Origin: Methanobacterium petrolearium
GTDB lineage: Archaea > Methanobacteriota > Methanobacteria > Methanobacteriales > Methanobacteriaceae
Assembly (NCBI RefSeq): GCF_017873625.1
Contig: NZ_JAGGKL010000013.1
Location: 7,964 to 71,963, forward strand
Length of the DNA: 64,000 nucleotides
Direction: 5' to 3'
Shown here one piece after another: positions 47,601-58,230 of this stretch. Every line of letters begins with the position of its first letter. Positions within the stretch are counted from its first letter, which is position 1. The translations under genes were made by a program, and so were the position numbers. The notes beneath the pieces were generated by a model. The model worked only from the letters and a program-made list of their open reading frames with translations. It was not told the origin of the DNA and ran no database searches.

Positions 47601-48361
47601 TTGTTGTACAGTTCGCTACCAGTTATGATGAGTGTTCCAGTACTGTAGATAGCACCACCACTACCTCCATGGAAACCATTTGAATGGAGAAATAAAGTTC
47701 CTTCACTACCATCTCCAGCACGGTTATCATGGATCTTACAGTCAGTTATGGTTACAGTTCCGGTGTTGTAGATTGCTCCACCATCACCACCAACACCTCC
47801 ATAGCTAACTGCTCCAACATCACCATCACCAGCCTGGTTGTTTCTCAGGACACAGTTTGTAAGATACAGTGTACCTTCGTTGTATATGCCCCCACCATCA
47901 GATCCATCAGGATGGAGTGTGGTTCCATCGGATGCATGACCATTTTCAAAGGTGATGTTGTAGAAGTAGACAGTGAAACCAGGGTAGATATGGATCAACC
48001 TATCATTGTCACCTTGGATAGTTGCGATGCCACCGTTTGCAACTGTGAAGATGAGGTTCTTTTTGATTTCAAAATCCTTTAAAACGAAAGTTCCCCCTGC
48101 TTCCAACTCTATTGTGTCCATTTCTGTGCTTGTACCAACAGCGGCTGCATCATAAGCTTCTTGTATTGTGTCATAATGGACAGATGGACTTCCATTGTAA
48201 GGTATTAATGTGGGGTCAGGTAATTGCGTATTATTCGTAGAATTATTGGTTAATTGTTCCACACTTGTACTATCATCAGCAGCTGAAACAGCACCTGCCA
48301 ATGTCAGCGAAAACACAAGCACGAACAAAACCAGTATTATCTTTTTTTGCAAGTTCCTCAC
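44630..48361 (-). CDS. Large adhesin-like surface protein with beta-helix and Ig-like repeats
   Basis: 1243 residues with a GTG start at 48361 (TTG at 48352 behind GGTGAGG is an alternative). Signal peptide 1-28. About 45-700: Gly/Asn-rich right-handed beta-helix with more than ten GGAIYNTGT-type turns and long GGNGG runs. About 735-1100: three Ig-like (Big-type) repeats of 98 residues, the first two nearly identical. Then a DUF11-like domain (ADLYINSWASKTNPYVGEIIT). The C-terminus is a membrane anchor with a basic tail (LLFAVLMVLGGLILPKRK). This is the adhesin-like family expanded in Methanobrevibacter and Methanobacterium, exported and anchored in the wall. No sortase motif is obvious. Confidence 0.88.
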   Translation of the reverse strand: MRNLQKKIILVLFVLVFSLTLAGAVSAADDSTSVEQLTNNSTNNTQLPDPTLIPYNGSPSVHYDTIQEAYDAAAVGTSTEMDTIELEAGGTFVLKDFEIKKNLIFTVANGGIATIQGDNDRLIHIYPGFTVYFYNITFENGHASDGTTLHPDGSDGGGIYNEGTLYLTNCVLRNNQAGDGDVGAVSYGGVGGDGGAIYNTGTVTITDCKIHDNRAGDGSEGTLFLHSNGFHGGSGGAIYSTGTLIITGSELYNNRAGNGADGILFGTGGNGGNGGAIYNTGTIITITDTLIHNNLAGNAGAGGAVVGTGGSGGNGGAIYNTGTGTLTITNSEINSNTAGTGGHGYNALIFGGTGGSGGNGGAIYNNATTDITNTTIHDNYAGEGGVGGEGTNGANGGAGGNGGAIYNTGTTTISNNTEIYFNTAGTGGAGAKGANGYGALIPGYTGGDGGSGGNGGAIYNTGTTDITNTTIHDNYAGEGGVGGNSGNGVKGEITASNGGNGGSGGAGGNGGTIYNSNYLLLTESTVTSNRSGNGGNGGNGGNGSDRFSYWFFGTIWVNSGNGGNGGNGGNSGSGAGIYHTGTHLEVISNNLISNLIGIPGSGGAGGLKGQGDGGTNGTSGFNGTNGTGGAIYTDVDVSSTPGINFNRILDNTLPDIASNGANANAENNWWGSNDEPSSRVSAGVDYSPWIMLRLMADPTNIHYLSNSTITADLTWNTINGVDPYQQPTGGYVPDEIPVEFGMVSGPEGVDPTDTETTDGIGTTTYTGEGVGTAVIFTQVDNEYLTTSVTVEKANTIITVEAASGVYLGSTTLTATLTNQYNTPLNGKTINFYIGSTFINSATTNTNGIATITYNPITLNPTGSPYTITAEFLGNQYYNLTNGTNNLTINKANTTITVNPSTGTYLGSTTLTATLTNEYGTPLNGETINFYIGSTFINSATTNTNGIVTITYNPITLNPTGSPYTITAEFLGNQYYNLTNGTNNLTINKANTTITVSDVTGNKGKTVDLTATLTDSYGNLLSGLEVSFTVNGVVAGTSFTDVNGVATLSYLIELVGGTYTIQANFEGDDYYNASTGNGTLKVPQADLYINSWASKTNPYVGEIITLTFKVGNRGPDTAQNVVFTLPIPDGMEFVDVTVDQGTATYDSVTRTVTWILGDVVVGDPTALVRVKALSAGTFIFKPSLTTDTYDPNLESNIQTVTVNARTVPETNGQTVGMQTTGAPIAPLLFAVLMVLGGLILPKRK
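45378..45894 (-). repeat. 294-bp direct repeat inside the adhesin gene
   Basis: Two copies with a period of 294 bases (98 codons): about 45378-45600 and 45672-45894. The shared 222 bases differ at only one or two positions (for example gtgactatg against gtggctatg), including synonymous sites, so they arose by recent duplication or are held identical by gene conversion. Confidence 0.8.
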
Positions 48362-48794
48362 CCCCTTTTTTGGTTTTTTTTGTATGATATTAATTTCTTT
48401 TTTGGTCAGATTTTCACCTCTTTGGCACTTTTTTATTGCTTAGATTAATTGTGTATCACTGAATCAAATAAGGCATAATAAATAATTATCATAAATTGAT
48501 CATGCCTTGAGAAATTGTCTTTGAATGTCAGTATTGTTTTTGTTGTTCACAATATAAAACAAATTCCCCAATTAAATGGGGGACTGTTATCACTAAATAC
48601 CATGGAAGTAAAAAACAGTAACTCATGATTCTTTTATTATAAGGAATATTTTAATGATAATTAAAAAAAAATCAGTTAATTCGAATGTGAACAAGTTAAA
48701 TCCTTGAAATATTTCAGGTAAATTTGGAAACTAATATTTTTTAAACGGAACCTAAGATAATTTATGGTATATGAAATGTTATTATAAAAATAAA
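48362..48794. promoter_or_regulatory. Intergenic region with the adhesin promoter
   Basis: A minus-strand TATA box (TTTTATATTG, about 48550-48560) would give a leader of roughly 165 bases before the adhesin. The rest is AT-rich, with no gene seen. Poly-A/T stretches near 48660 and 48740 mark the 5' side of the MraY-like gene's 3' end. Confidence 0.4.
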
Positions 48795-49721
48795 TTAAAG
48801 GACATATGGATTGTAAACTAGTCTTCGCAAGCCCAAAATGATTAAAAACCTATTTTTTATAGTTATGCTTTTTTTGCCCAATGTTAGTTTACGGAGAAGA
48901 TCTCCCAAACCCCCACCAGTCAACACATCCATTACTAAATCTCCAAAGGTAGGATTTGGAATATTTAAGCTGGTTTCAAGGAATTTTTTAAGGTTTAGAC
49001 GTCTTAAAGACGCTATTAATAAACTGGTGATAATTAAAAGGAACAACACCATCAAAAACACGCTCCAAATTCCCCAGTTATGGAAATTTGCAATATTCAT
49101 TCCCAGGAATGTATATAATATTCCTAAACCTACTCCAAATGAATGGTTTCCCACTTCGCCCATCATGATCTTTCCCTGATAATCAAGGGGAGCATATCCA
49201 ATACAGGCAGCTAAAAGGATCAGTGCGGGGAAATACAGATTTCCAGTGGTAAAGTAGAGTAATAATGCCATAACAGAGCTCATTATAATCACAGTGGACG
49301 CTGCAGTTCCGGGTTGCATGTCAGCGATGTTCATTGGTTGTATCATTAGGGCGATGACGATTGAAACAGGACCAAAGTAGAAATATCCCACTACCATAAC
49401 CAGAAGCATCCCAATACCCCGGGAAAGCTGACCAATTTCTAGTGGGAGGTTTTTAATTTTTTTCCTACCAATCAAATCATCCATAAATGCGAATATCCCT
49501 ATTATTCCTATTAGATAGTTTCCAGGCGGTGGGAAAAATAACAAAAGTACTATAAATGGAGCCATTCCAACTGCTCTGGGTGTCCCCCCTCGAATATGGG
49601 TGTAAAGGTTACCTCCTAGGTGAGAAAATAGTTTTCGAAAGATTAAAGTCAAGATACAGGAGATGAGAAATGCCATTGTTAACATTACAATTCCATTTAT
49701 GTTCATTTCCCAGATGTTCAT
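48795..49721 (-). CDS. MraY/GlcNAc-1-phosphate transferase-like membrane protein
   Basis: 308 residues with about nine helices. GIFAFMDDLIGRKKIKNLPL holds the Asp-Asp pair that binds Mg2+ in the polyprenyl-phosphate sugar-1-phosphate transferase family; GKIMMGEVGNHSFGVGLG corresponds to the conserved DxGN/Ser loop, here with Glu. It would load a sugar-phosphate (peptide) onto a polyprenyl carrier; pseudomurein precursor synthesis is the attractive context in this order, but not proven. Its start has AGGAG upstream. It lies 44 bases downstream of pelota on the same strand. Confidence 0.78.
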   Translation of the reverse strand: MNIWEMNINGIVMLTMAFLISCILTLIFRKLFSHLGGNLYTHIRGGTPRAVGMAPFIVLLLFFPPPGNYLIGIIGIFAFMDDLIGRKKIKNLPLEIGQLSRGIGMLLVMVVGYFYFGPVSIVIALMIQPMNIADMQPGTAASTVIIMSSVMALLLYFTTGNLYFPALILLAACIGYAPLDYQGKIMMGEVGNHSFGVGLGILYTFLGMNIANFHNWGIWSVFLMVLFLLIITSLLIASLRRLNLKKFLETSLNIPNPTFGDLVMDVLTGGGLGDLLRKLTLGKKSITIKNRFLIILGLRRLVYNPYVL

Positions 49722-49765
49722 TTTGATGTGTCTCCTGCAAATTATTCATTCATCCTGCTGAAATC

Positions 49766-50827
49766 TTACTTTAGTGCGTACCTCAACAAAGCTGCCAACC
49801 CTCCAAGAGCACTTAACTGTTTTCCCCCGTCATGTTCACTGCTTATGACCATTACTTTACCCCCTAAATTCTCAGTCATGTCCATGATCCTTTCTACATC
49901 TTTTTTGCGGAGTAATTCATCTATAACCAGTAATTCTTCAATGGCACCAGCTTCAGCAGCAGTTTTAACTTCATTTTTACCATACGCCACCAAATTGGAA
50001 GTTTTCCCGATTTCTTCCAGGATTTTGGCCATCATCCTAACTTCCAGGGCTATGCGTCCTTCAGTTGCCATTTCTTCTAAAATCCCTTTCTGCAACACTT
50101 CATGAATCCCTGAGCGTCCCCCAGCGCCGGTGCTTTCTAAACGGGATATATTTGCTAGGTCTTGATATTTTTGGCTTATAAATTGGTAAAAATCGTTTTT
50201 ACCGAACCCGGGTCCGGCAATGACAATCCCTTTTATCCCTTCAAACTTATTGATGGACTGGACTATTGCCTCATAAAAGTTGTTTATGATCTGTTGCCGG
50301 TTTTTCTGCAACACTCTTTTCCCGGATATCCCCCCGATGATGGGCCCGTAAAATTCAACACCATACTGGCGCAAAATTCCCATATCAGCATTATCATCCT
50401 CAATCACCACTACCAGAGCTTTAGGTACTTTAGATGAATCTATAGCTTCTTTAATCCTTTTTCGGTGCCACCTGGACCATTTTTCCTTCTGTATTCTTAC
50501 GGGGGTGCTAAGTTTCAAATCCAGGGTGTGATGGGAGCCCAGGGAAACCAGATCTTCTGGACCCTTTTTGATAACACCTTTAGCCCGTAATTTTCCGGTG
50601 TACTTATGAAAATTAATGCTTTCCACGCGTATTCCCATGAAAAATGTTTTTTTGATTCCTCTGTCACTGCGCAGACGTTCTCCAGTGGTGTCCTGTATGC
50701 GGCGGGTGGTTCTGGATGAGACCAGATCTCCAGGTTCTATTAAATGGGAAAGATGCCACAGATCATCCAGAGTTTCAGGGAACAACTCTATAATTCCTCT
50801 TTTAGCATCTTGATGAACTATTCGCAT
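49766..50827 (-). CDS. pelA: Pelota, ribosome rescue factor
   Basis: 353 residues. Three eRF1-like domains: the Sm-like N-terminal domain (about 1-130; ETLDDLWHLSHLIEPGDLVS), the central domain (about 135-255; VIAGPGFGKNDFYQF) and the C-terminal L7Ae-like domain (LVAYGKNEVKTAAEAGAIEE). It rescues stalled ribosomes together with archaeal EF-1alpha/ABCE1; it lacks the GGQ of release factors, as expected. Confidence 0.94.
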   Translation of the reverse strand: MRIVHQDAKRGIIELFPETLDDLWHLSHLIEPGDLVSSRTTRRIQDTTGERLRSDRGIKKTFFMGIRVESINFHKYTGKLRAKGVIKKGPEDLVSLGSHHTLDLKLSTPVRIQKEKWSRWHRKRIKEAIDSSKVPKALVVVIEDDNADMGILRQYGVEFYGPIIGGISGKRVLQKNRQQIINNFYEAIVQSINKFEGIKGIVIAGPGFGKNDFYQFISQKYQDLANISRLESTGAGGRSGIHEVLQKGILEEMATEGRIALEVRMMAKILEEIGKTSNLVAYGKNEVKTAAEAGAIEELLVIDELLRKKDVERIMDMTENLGGKVMVISSEHDGGKQLSALGGLAALLRYALK

Positions 50828-51049
50828 GATAAAACCTTTATTTTAATTTATAAATCGTTCTGTTGATTTAATGATGATGATTTTAACTAAAATATATGGG
50901 GGTGATGTTTTTTACACAATGTTTCACGTATTTATTGTTAAATCTTTTTTTCACATGCCTTACTTTCTATTACATGACTCATAAGTTTTATCTCAATAAT
51001 CATAACTTTTAAATAAAATGTATTACAAAGTGATGTTTGGTGATTATGG

Positions 51050-51370
51050 ATGGAAAAACAGTTAGAAACCAAAATAAAAAAAACTTTAGAAAACGTTAAA
51101 CCGTGGCAAAGAGTCCCCACTTCCTTAGATGGGGTCTTTCTGATAAAGGCACCTACGAGAGGAGATCAAGAGAGTATAATGGTCGAAATAAACCCTCTAG
51201 ATGAGTTTGGACGTCCTATAAAAAGGAGGGGGATTTTTTTGCAGCATAAAATTCAATTAGAAAGGTTTTTAGAAGTTATGCAGGAGTCTCGTCTCATGGA
51301 CTTTTTAGATACACTGGATGCCATGGCTGGAAGTAGCAAAAACGAGAACGTGGGAACACTGGAGATATGA
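51050..51370 (+). CDS. Small conserved hypothetical protein
   Basis: 106 residues. The ATG at 51050 follows GGTGAT; an overlapping ATG at 51046 is in another frame. Charged alpha-helical start (EKQLETKIKKTLENVKPWQR) and a beta-rich middle (GVFLIKAPTRGDQESIMVEI). No motif recognised. It lies 110 bases upstream of the prephenate dehydrogenase gene on the same strand and may be co-transcribed. Confidence 0.65.
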   Translation: MEKQLETKIKKTLENVKPWQRVPTSLDGVFLIKAPTRGDQESIMVEINPLDEFGRPIKRRGIFLQHKIQLERFLEVMQESRLMDFLDTLDAMAGSSKNENVGTLEI

Positions 51371-51479
51371 AGAATATGGCATGAACTGAAAGATCGTACT
51401 GAATATTAAAATCTGGATATTAGAATAAATCCGGATTATGGGATAAATAATATATCCATCTGTTTCTATAGTTAACTCC

Positions 51480-52784
51480 ATGCAGGTAGCAGTTATTGGT
51501 GGAACCCGTGGACTGGGAAATTGGATGGCCAACTTCCTTAAAAAGAAAGGGTGCCAGGTTACCATCACTGGTAGAAATTCTTTAATGGGGGAAACCATTG
51601 CTAACAAAATGGGGGCCAGTTACACTTCCAATAATGTTGAAGCTGCCATAAATGCGGAAATAGTGATATTAGCTGTTCCAATAGAGGTTACTGTTAAAAC
51701 CATAAAGGAAGTGGCCCCTCATATGCAGGAAGGATCTTTACTGGTGGATGTGACCTCTGTGAAGGAAAAACCAGCAAAGATCATGTACCAACACGCCCCA
51801 GAAGGTGTGGAAGTACTCCCCACCCATCCCATGTTCGGACCCAGGATCAGATCCCTGGACGGGCAAGTGGTTGTCCTCACACCTCAGGAAAAAGGAAAAT
51901 GGTACTCTAAAGTGGTCAATTTTCTTGAAAAAGAACAGGCAAGGGTTTTAGTGACCAAACCAGAATTTCACGATCGGATGATGAGTATTGTTCAGGGGTT
52001 AACCCATTTTGCCTACATATCCATTGCCAGCACCATTGAAAAGATGCAGGTCGATATTAAAGAATCCCGCAAGTTTGCCAGCCCCATTTACAGTCTCATG
52101 CTGGACATGATAGCCCGTATTGTTGCCCAAAACCCTTACCTGTGCTATTCTATCCAAACACAGAACCGCTACATCCCTGAAGTCCATGAAACATTCCTGG
52201 AAACCTTTCAGGATCTCAAATCTATGATCAACCAGGAAAACCAGGCAGAATTTGTGAAATCCATGAGTGATGCTGCTAAGCACTTAAATGATCTTGAAGC
52301 CGCTCTGGGAAGATCAGATAAGGCCATATCTGCCCTGAGTGCAGAGGTAACCACCCTCAAAAATTCTCTGGGAAAGGAAGTAGGTTTGCGCCACATGTAC
52401 TCTGGAAAAGTTCACATTGGTGTTTTAGATTCGTTGTCTCCTGATTTTCTCACATTAAAAGAGAATAATAAAGTCACAACCCTTAAAATTTCTAACATCG
52501 AAATTTTAAGTTATGAACAACTACAATCCTGGAAAATGAACAATCTTCCAACAAAGACCTTTGATGTTTCGGTTGTTTTACCGGAAAGATCCCAACCAGA
52601 AATAATATCACGTACCATTAATTCTCTGGAAGGTATGGTTGCATCTGAGGTTAAAGATGTTTATCAGGGCAAACAAATTCCAGAAGGGTTTAAAAGCATT
52701 ACCTTCAGCTGCCAGGTGATTTCTATCACTTTAAAAAAGAAAGTGGAGGAATTACTAGTGGGTTTTGGTGGCATAATCCGTTAA
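51480..52784 (+). CDS. tyrA: Prephenate dehydrogenase with C-terminal FDX-ACB-like domain
   Basis: 434 residues. Residues 1-165: NAD(P)-binding domain (VAVIGGTRGLGNWMANFLKK, ILAVPIEVTVKTIKEV, LPTHPMFGPRIRSLDGQVVV). Residues 165-280: helical prephenate dehydrogenase domain with the catalytic-type His in GLTHFAYISIAS. The extension (about 340-434) contains TFDVSVVLPERSQPEI and VKDVYQGKQIPEGFKSITFS, closely like the ferredoxin-fold anticodon-binding domain at the end of PheT. It oxidises prephenate to 4-hydroxyphenylpyruvate in tyrosine synthesis; the tail could sense an amino acid or RNA (inference). Confidence 0.88.
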   Translation: MQVAVIGGTRGLGNWMANFLKKKGCQVTITGRNSLMGETIANKMGASYTSNNVEAAINAEIVILAVPIEVTVKTIKEVAPHMQEGSLLVDVTSVKEKPAKIMYQHAPEGVEVLPTHPMFGPRIRSLDGQVVVLTPQEKGKWYSKVVNFLEKEQARVLVTKPEFHDRMMSIVQGLTHFAYISIASTIEKMQVDIKESRKFASPIYSLMLDMIARIVAQNPYLCYSIQTQNRYIPEVHETFLETFQDLKSMINQENQAEFVKSMSDAAKHLNDLEAALGRSDKAISALSAEVTTLKNSLGKEVGLRHMYSGKVHIGVLDSLSPDFLTLKENNKVTTLKISNIEILSYEQLQSWKMNNLPTKTFDVSVVLPERSQPEIISRTINSLEGMVASEVKDVYQGKQIPEGFKSITFSCQVISITLKKKVEELLVGFGGIIR

Positions 52785-52963
52785 TTCTATTTTTTATCTT
52801 CTTTTCATGTTCATAAAATTATTCTTACCGAAACATTTATATACTATGATTTACAATGTTAAAGTAACATAAGTTAACTAAATACAAAAACGATTTTTAT
52901 TTATTTTTTAATACATCTATGGTTTTAATTTAGAATATAAAAAAATTTATAGGGGGATTTATC

Positions 52964-55162
<2,199 letters not shown>

Positions 55163-55200
55163 GATGTTTACTCAAATCCCCTACACCCTATAAATCCATT

Positions 55201-55243
55201 AAAGGAGAAGATTCCAATACAATAATATGGGATCTTCTCCTTT
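55201..55243 (+). terminator. Strong hairpin plus T-run after CDC48 gene
   Basis: AAAGGAGAAGAT (55201-55212) is perfectly complementary to ATCTTCTCCTTT (55232-55243), with a 19-base loop and further T residues. It sits 39 bases after the stop. Confidence 0.7.
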
Positions 55244-55397
55244 TTTTTATTTTTCTAACTCTTTTTTTATTTGGGTCAGGTTAAGTTATGGTCAATTAAA
55301 CAGGAAGACTATTATATAATTGATAGGGCAAGTATAATCTATAATCAAAAAATCAATTATTTATCTAATTATTTAACGAGGATGTAACGGTGATAAA

Positions 55398-56651
55398 ATG
55401 CCTTATAAAGTAAAAGATATGGATTTAGCCCCTCAGGGTAGAAAGAAGATTGAATGGGTCCAGAAACACATGCCGGTACTGGAAACCATTAAAAAACGTT
55501 TCGAAAAGGAAAAACCCTTTGAGGGAATTACAATAGGCTCCTGTTTACATCTGGAACCCAAAACCATTAATCTGGGACTAACTCTCCAGGCTGGAGGGGC
55601 AGAAGTCGCAATGACTGGCTGTAACCCACTTTCAACCCAGGATGATGCCACCGCAGCTGGTGCCAGTTTAGGGCTTAACATGTATGGCTGGAGAGAGCAA
55701 ACCAACGAAGAATACTACCAGACCATTAACATGGTCCTGGATCATAAACCCGATGTAATCATAGATGACGGGGCAGACATGATCTTCATGCTCCACAAAG
55801 AACGCAGAGATGCGCTGGGAAAAATTAGAGGAGCATGTGAGGAAACCACCACAGGAATTCACCGTTTGAAATCCATGCACGCTGATGGGGCTCTCAAATT
55901 CCCGGTAATAGCAGTTAACGATGCATACACCAAATACCTCTTTGATAACCGTTATGGAACCGGACAATCAACCTTTGACTCCATCATGGGATCCACAAAC
56001 ATCCTAATCGCCGGTAAAAACGTAGTGGTATGTGGTTATGGCTGGTGTGGCAGGGGAATAGCCATGCGTGCTGATGGATTAGGAGCCAACGTCATAGTCA
56101 CAGAAATAGATCCAATAAGGGCATTAGAAGCCCGTATGGATGGATACAGGGTGATGCCTGTTAGGGAAGCTGTTAAACACGCTGACATCCTGATAACTGC
56201 CACGGGTAATATCGATATTGTCACTGAAGAGGATTTTAAGGTAATGAAAGATGGTTGTATAATGGCTAACTCTGGCCACTTTAACGTGGAAATAAACCGT
56301 GAAGACCTGGACCAGCTGGCAGTAAAACAACAAAATGTCAAACCAGACATTGAAGAATTTGTAATGAAGGATGGTCGAAAGGTATACCTCCTTGCAGAAG
56401 GCAGACTGGTTAATCTCGCTGGTGAAAGGGGACAGGGACATCCTGCTGAGATAATGGATCTGAGTTTCGCCATGCAGGCGTTATCTGCCAAGCAACTGGT
56501 GGAGACCCAGATGGAAATAGGAGTGCACAAAACCCCAGATGAATCAGACATGCACGTGGCCAGACTCAAATTAGAAGCAATGGGTATTGAAATTGATAAC
56601 TTAACAGAAAGGCAGGAAGAATATCTGGAAGGATGGGAAGAAGGCACGTAA
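55398..56651 (+). CDS. ahcY: Adenosylhomocysteinase
   Basis: 417 residues. It hydrolyses S-adenosylhomocysteine (or S-inosylhomocysteine in some methanogens) made by methyltransferases. Substrate motifs: CLHLEPKTINLGLTLQAGGA, IDDGADMIFMLH, and LKFPVIAVNDAYTKYLFDNR with the active-site Lys and Asp. NAD-binding VVVCGYGWCGRGIAMRADGL. The C-terminus lacks the Lys-Tyr tail of bacterial enzymes, as usual in archaea. It overlaps the following DUF2119 start region. Confidence 0.95.
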   Translation: MPYKVKDMDLAPQGRKKIEWVQKHMPVLETIKKRFEKEKPFEGITIGSCLHLEPKTINLGLTLQAGGAEVAMTGCNPLSTQDDATAAGASLGLNMYGWREQTNEEYYQTINMVLDHKPDVIIDDGADMIFMLHKERRDALGKIRGACEETTTGIHRLKSMHADGALKFPVIAVNDAYTKYLFDNRYGTGQSTFDSIMGSTNILIAGKNVVVCGYGWCGRGIAMRADGLGANVIVTEIDPIRALEARMDGYRVMPVREAVKHADILITATGNIDIVTEEDFKVMKDGCIMANSGHFNVEINREDLDQLAVKQQNVKPDIEEFVMKDGRKVYLLAEGRLVNLAGERGQGHPAEIMDLSFAMQALSAKQLVETQMEIGVHKTPDESDMHVARLKLEAMGIEIDNLTERQEEYLEGWEEGT

Positions 56652-56665
56652 AGGGAATTAAAATA

Positions 56666-57436
56666 ATGGAAGCAGATTTCTTTAAGATAATCGGTGAGAA
56701 TAACCCTTCACGCCTTTTTATTGGTGGTTTGCATGGTAAGGAAGGATTAAGTACCATCCATGCAATCCAAACCATTGAAAACTTAGATCTTAAAAAAGGC
56801 GGTCTGATTTTATGCAACATGCCAGCCAGCCCCTACCTCAGCACTCTGGATCCTATTTACTACCTTTCAATGGCCGGAAAAAATGTTATAGCTCTTATAA
56901 AGGAATATAAACCAGAAATATACTTGGAATTGCATTGTTATCGCCAAAATAAAAAATCAAAACTCACAGGCCCTGAAAGAATGGAAATTTCTGGAGTTCC
57001 AGGACTTGTGGAACTTGAAGAAAGTGTTTTAATAGGTTCCACATCGCCCCTTATTCGTTCTGTATTTTTCAAACTGTATGATTTTCCTTTCATTCTGGAA
57101 ATGCCATGCAACCCTCCATCAGAATCACTGGAAGTATGTCATAAAATCATGAAAATAGCTGCAAAATCCAGTAATCGTTTGGAAATAATGGAAAAAATAG
57201 GCGAAATATATCCCCATCAGGTAGAACGTTTGAAAGATTACTTTGATGAATTCTCCCATAATTTCTGGCCAGCCTTTCAGGAACTTAAGAAAAAAACCCA
57301 GAAAATTGATTTGAATAGTTATGATGAACTTGATGAATTAATAAGAGAAGTAGTTGCAGAGGGAAACTATGATCTTAATCAGGTGCAAATAAAACAGTTG
57401 AGTCAGGCATACGTTATTTTTCGAGAGTATGGGTGA
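56666..57436 (+). CDS. DUF2119-family protein, M14-like deacylase fold
   Basis: 256 residues from the ATG at 56666 with AAGGGA upstream (an earlier start at 56633 lies inside ahcY). Motifs: FIGGLHGKEGLSTIHAIQ, CNMPASPYLSTLDPIYYLS, YLELHCYRQNKKSKLTGPER and FILEMPCNPPSES. HxxE, a later His in ELHCY and a Glu in LEMPC resemble the zinc ligands and catalytic Glu of aspartoacylase/AstE peptidases. The family is methanogen-specific and uncharacterised. It directly follows ahcY. Confidence 0.76.
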   Translation: MEADFFKIIGENNPSRLFIGGLHGKEGLSTIHAIQTIENLDLKKGGLILCNMPASPYLSTLDPIYYLSMAGKNVIALIKEYKPEIYLELHCYRQNKKSKLTGPERMEISGVPGLVELEESVLIGSTSPLIRSVFFKLYDFPFILEMPCNPPSESLEVCHKIMKIAAKSSNRLEIMEKIGEIYPHQVERLKDYFDEFSHNFWPAFQELKKKTQKIDLNSYDELDELIREVVAEGNYDLNQVQIKQLSQAYVIFREYG

Positions 57437-57442
57437 TATTTT

Positions 57443-58051
57443 TTGGCGTTTTTCAAAATCATTGATAAAGGAATGGGCATAACCCGACTTTTTCTAGGAG
57501 GAGTTCATGGAAAAGAGGGCCATAGCACCATATATGCCCTTCAGGAAATCAGAAATGATGATGTTACCTCAGGGAAGCTGGTAATTCATAATTGTGATGA
57601 AAGCCCATATGTGAGCACTCTTGATCCGGATTACTATCAATCAAGGGTGGGGAAAGAAGTACTGTATTTAATAAGCAGTTATCATCCAAAAATATATGTG
57701 GAAGCCCACTGTTACAGGAATGAAAATTATCTAAAGCTCACATCACCACATCGATGGACCGAATCAAAAGTTCCACCTTTAATTGAACTTGAAAGCGGAG
57801 TTTTAATTGGTTCTGCATCTCCCCTCATCAGAACCAGTATCTTTGCAAAAGACGATGTTTGCATCACTCTTGAAATGCCGTGTAAACCTACAAAAAAGAC
57901 ATTAGATGTTTATATTAATGTTTTAAGGAGTATTGCTGCATCTGGAAGTCGAGATGAACTGGAAAAGCGTATGATGGATCTCTATCCCAATCAGGTTGAA
58001 ACTGCAAAAAAATATGCAAAGGAGTTTTTTGGGAATTACCCACCGTTTTAG
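57443..58051 (+). CDS. DUF2119-family protein, shorter paralog
   Basis: 202 residues, TTG start. Same motifs as the preceding gene: FLGGVHGKEGHSTIYALQ, HNCDESPYVSTLDPDYYQS, VEAHCYRNENYLKLTSPHRW and TLEMPCKPTKK. It lacks the last 50 residues of its neighbour. Six bases separate the two, so they form one transcript with ahcY. Two retained copies suggest a heteromeric enzyme or two related substrates. Confidence 0.75.
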   Translation: MAFFKIIDKGMGITRLFLGGVHGKEGHSTIYALQEIRNDDVTSGKLVIHNCDESPYVSTLDPDYYQSRVGKEVLYLISSYHPKIYVEAHCYRNENYLKLTSPHRWTESKVPPLIELESGVLIGSASPLIRTSIFAKDDVCITLEMPCKPTKKTLDVYINVLRSIAASGSRDELEKRMMDLYPNQVETAKKYAKEFFGNYPPF

Positions 58052-58230
58052 TCCACATCTTGTTTTTATGATTAAAAATCAATTCCTATCAATATCAAAA
58101 AGAAGATTTATTCCTATTTATTACCAAAAATTGAATTTATTCCTTTTTATTATTTAAAATAAAATTAATTCGTCTTTATTATTAAAAATAAAAACAATCC
58201 CTCTTTATCATCTAAAACTAATCTTTATTG

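Noticed and set aside
47119..48082. Plus-strand frames opposite the adhesin
   Set aside because: They are His/Leu- or Val/Ser-rich antisense readings of the GGN repeats.
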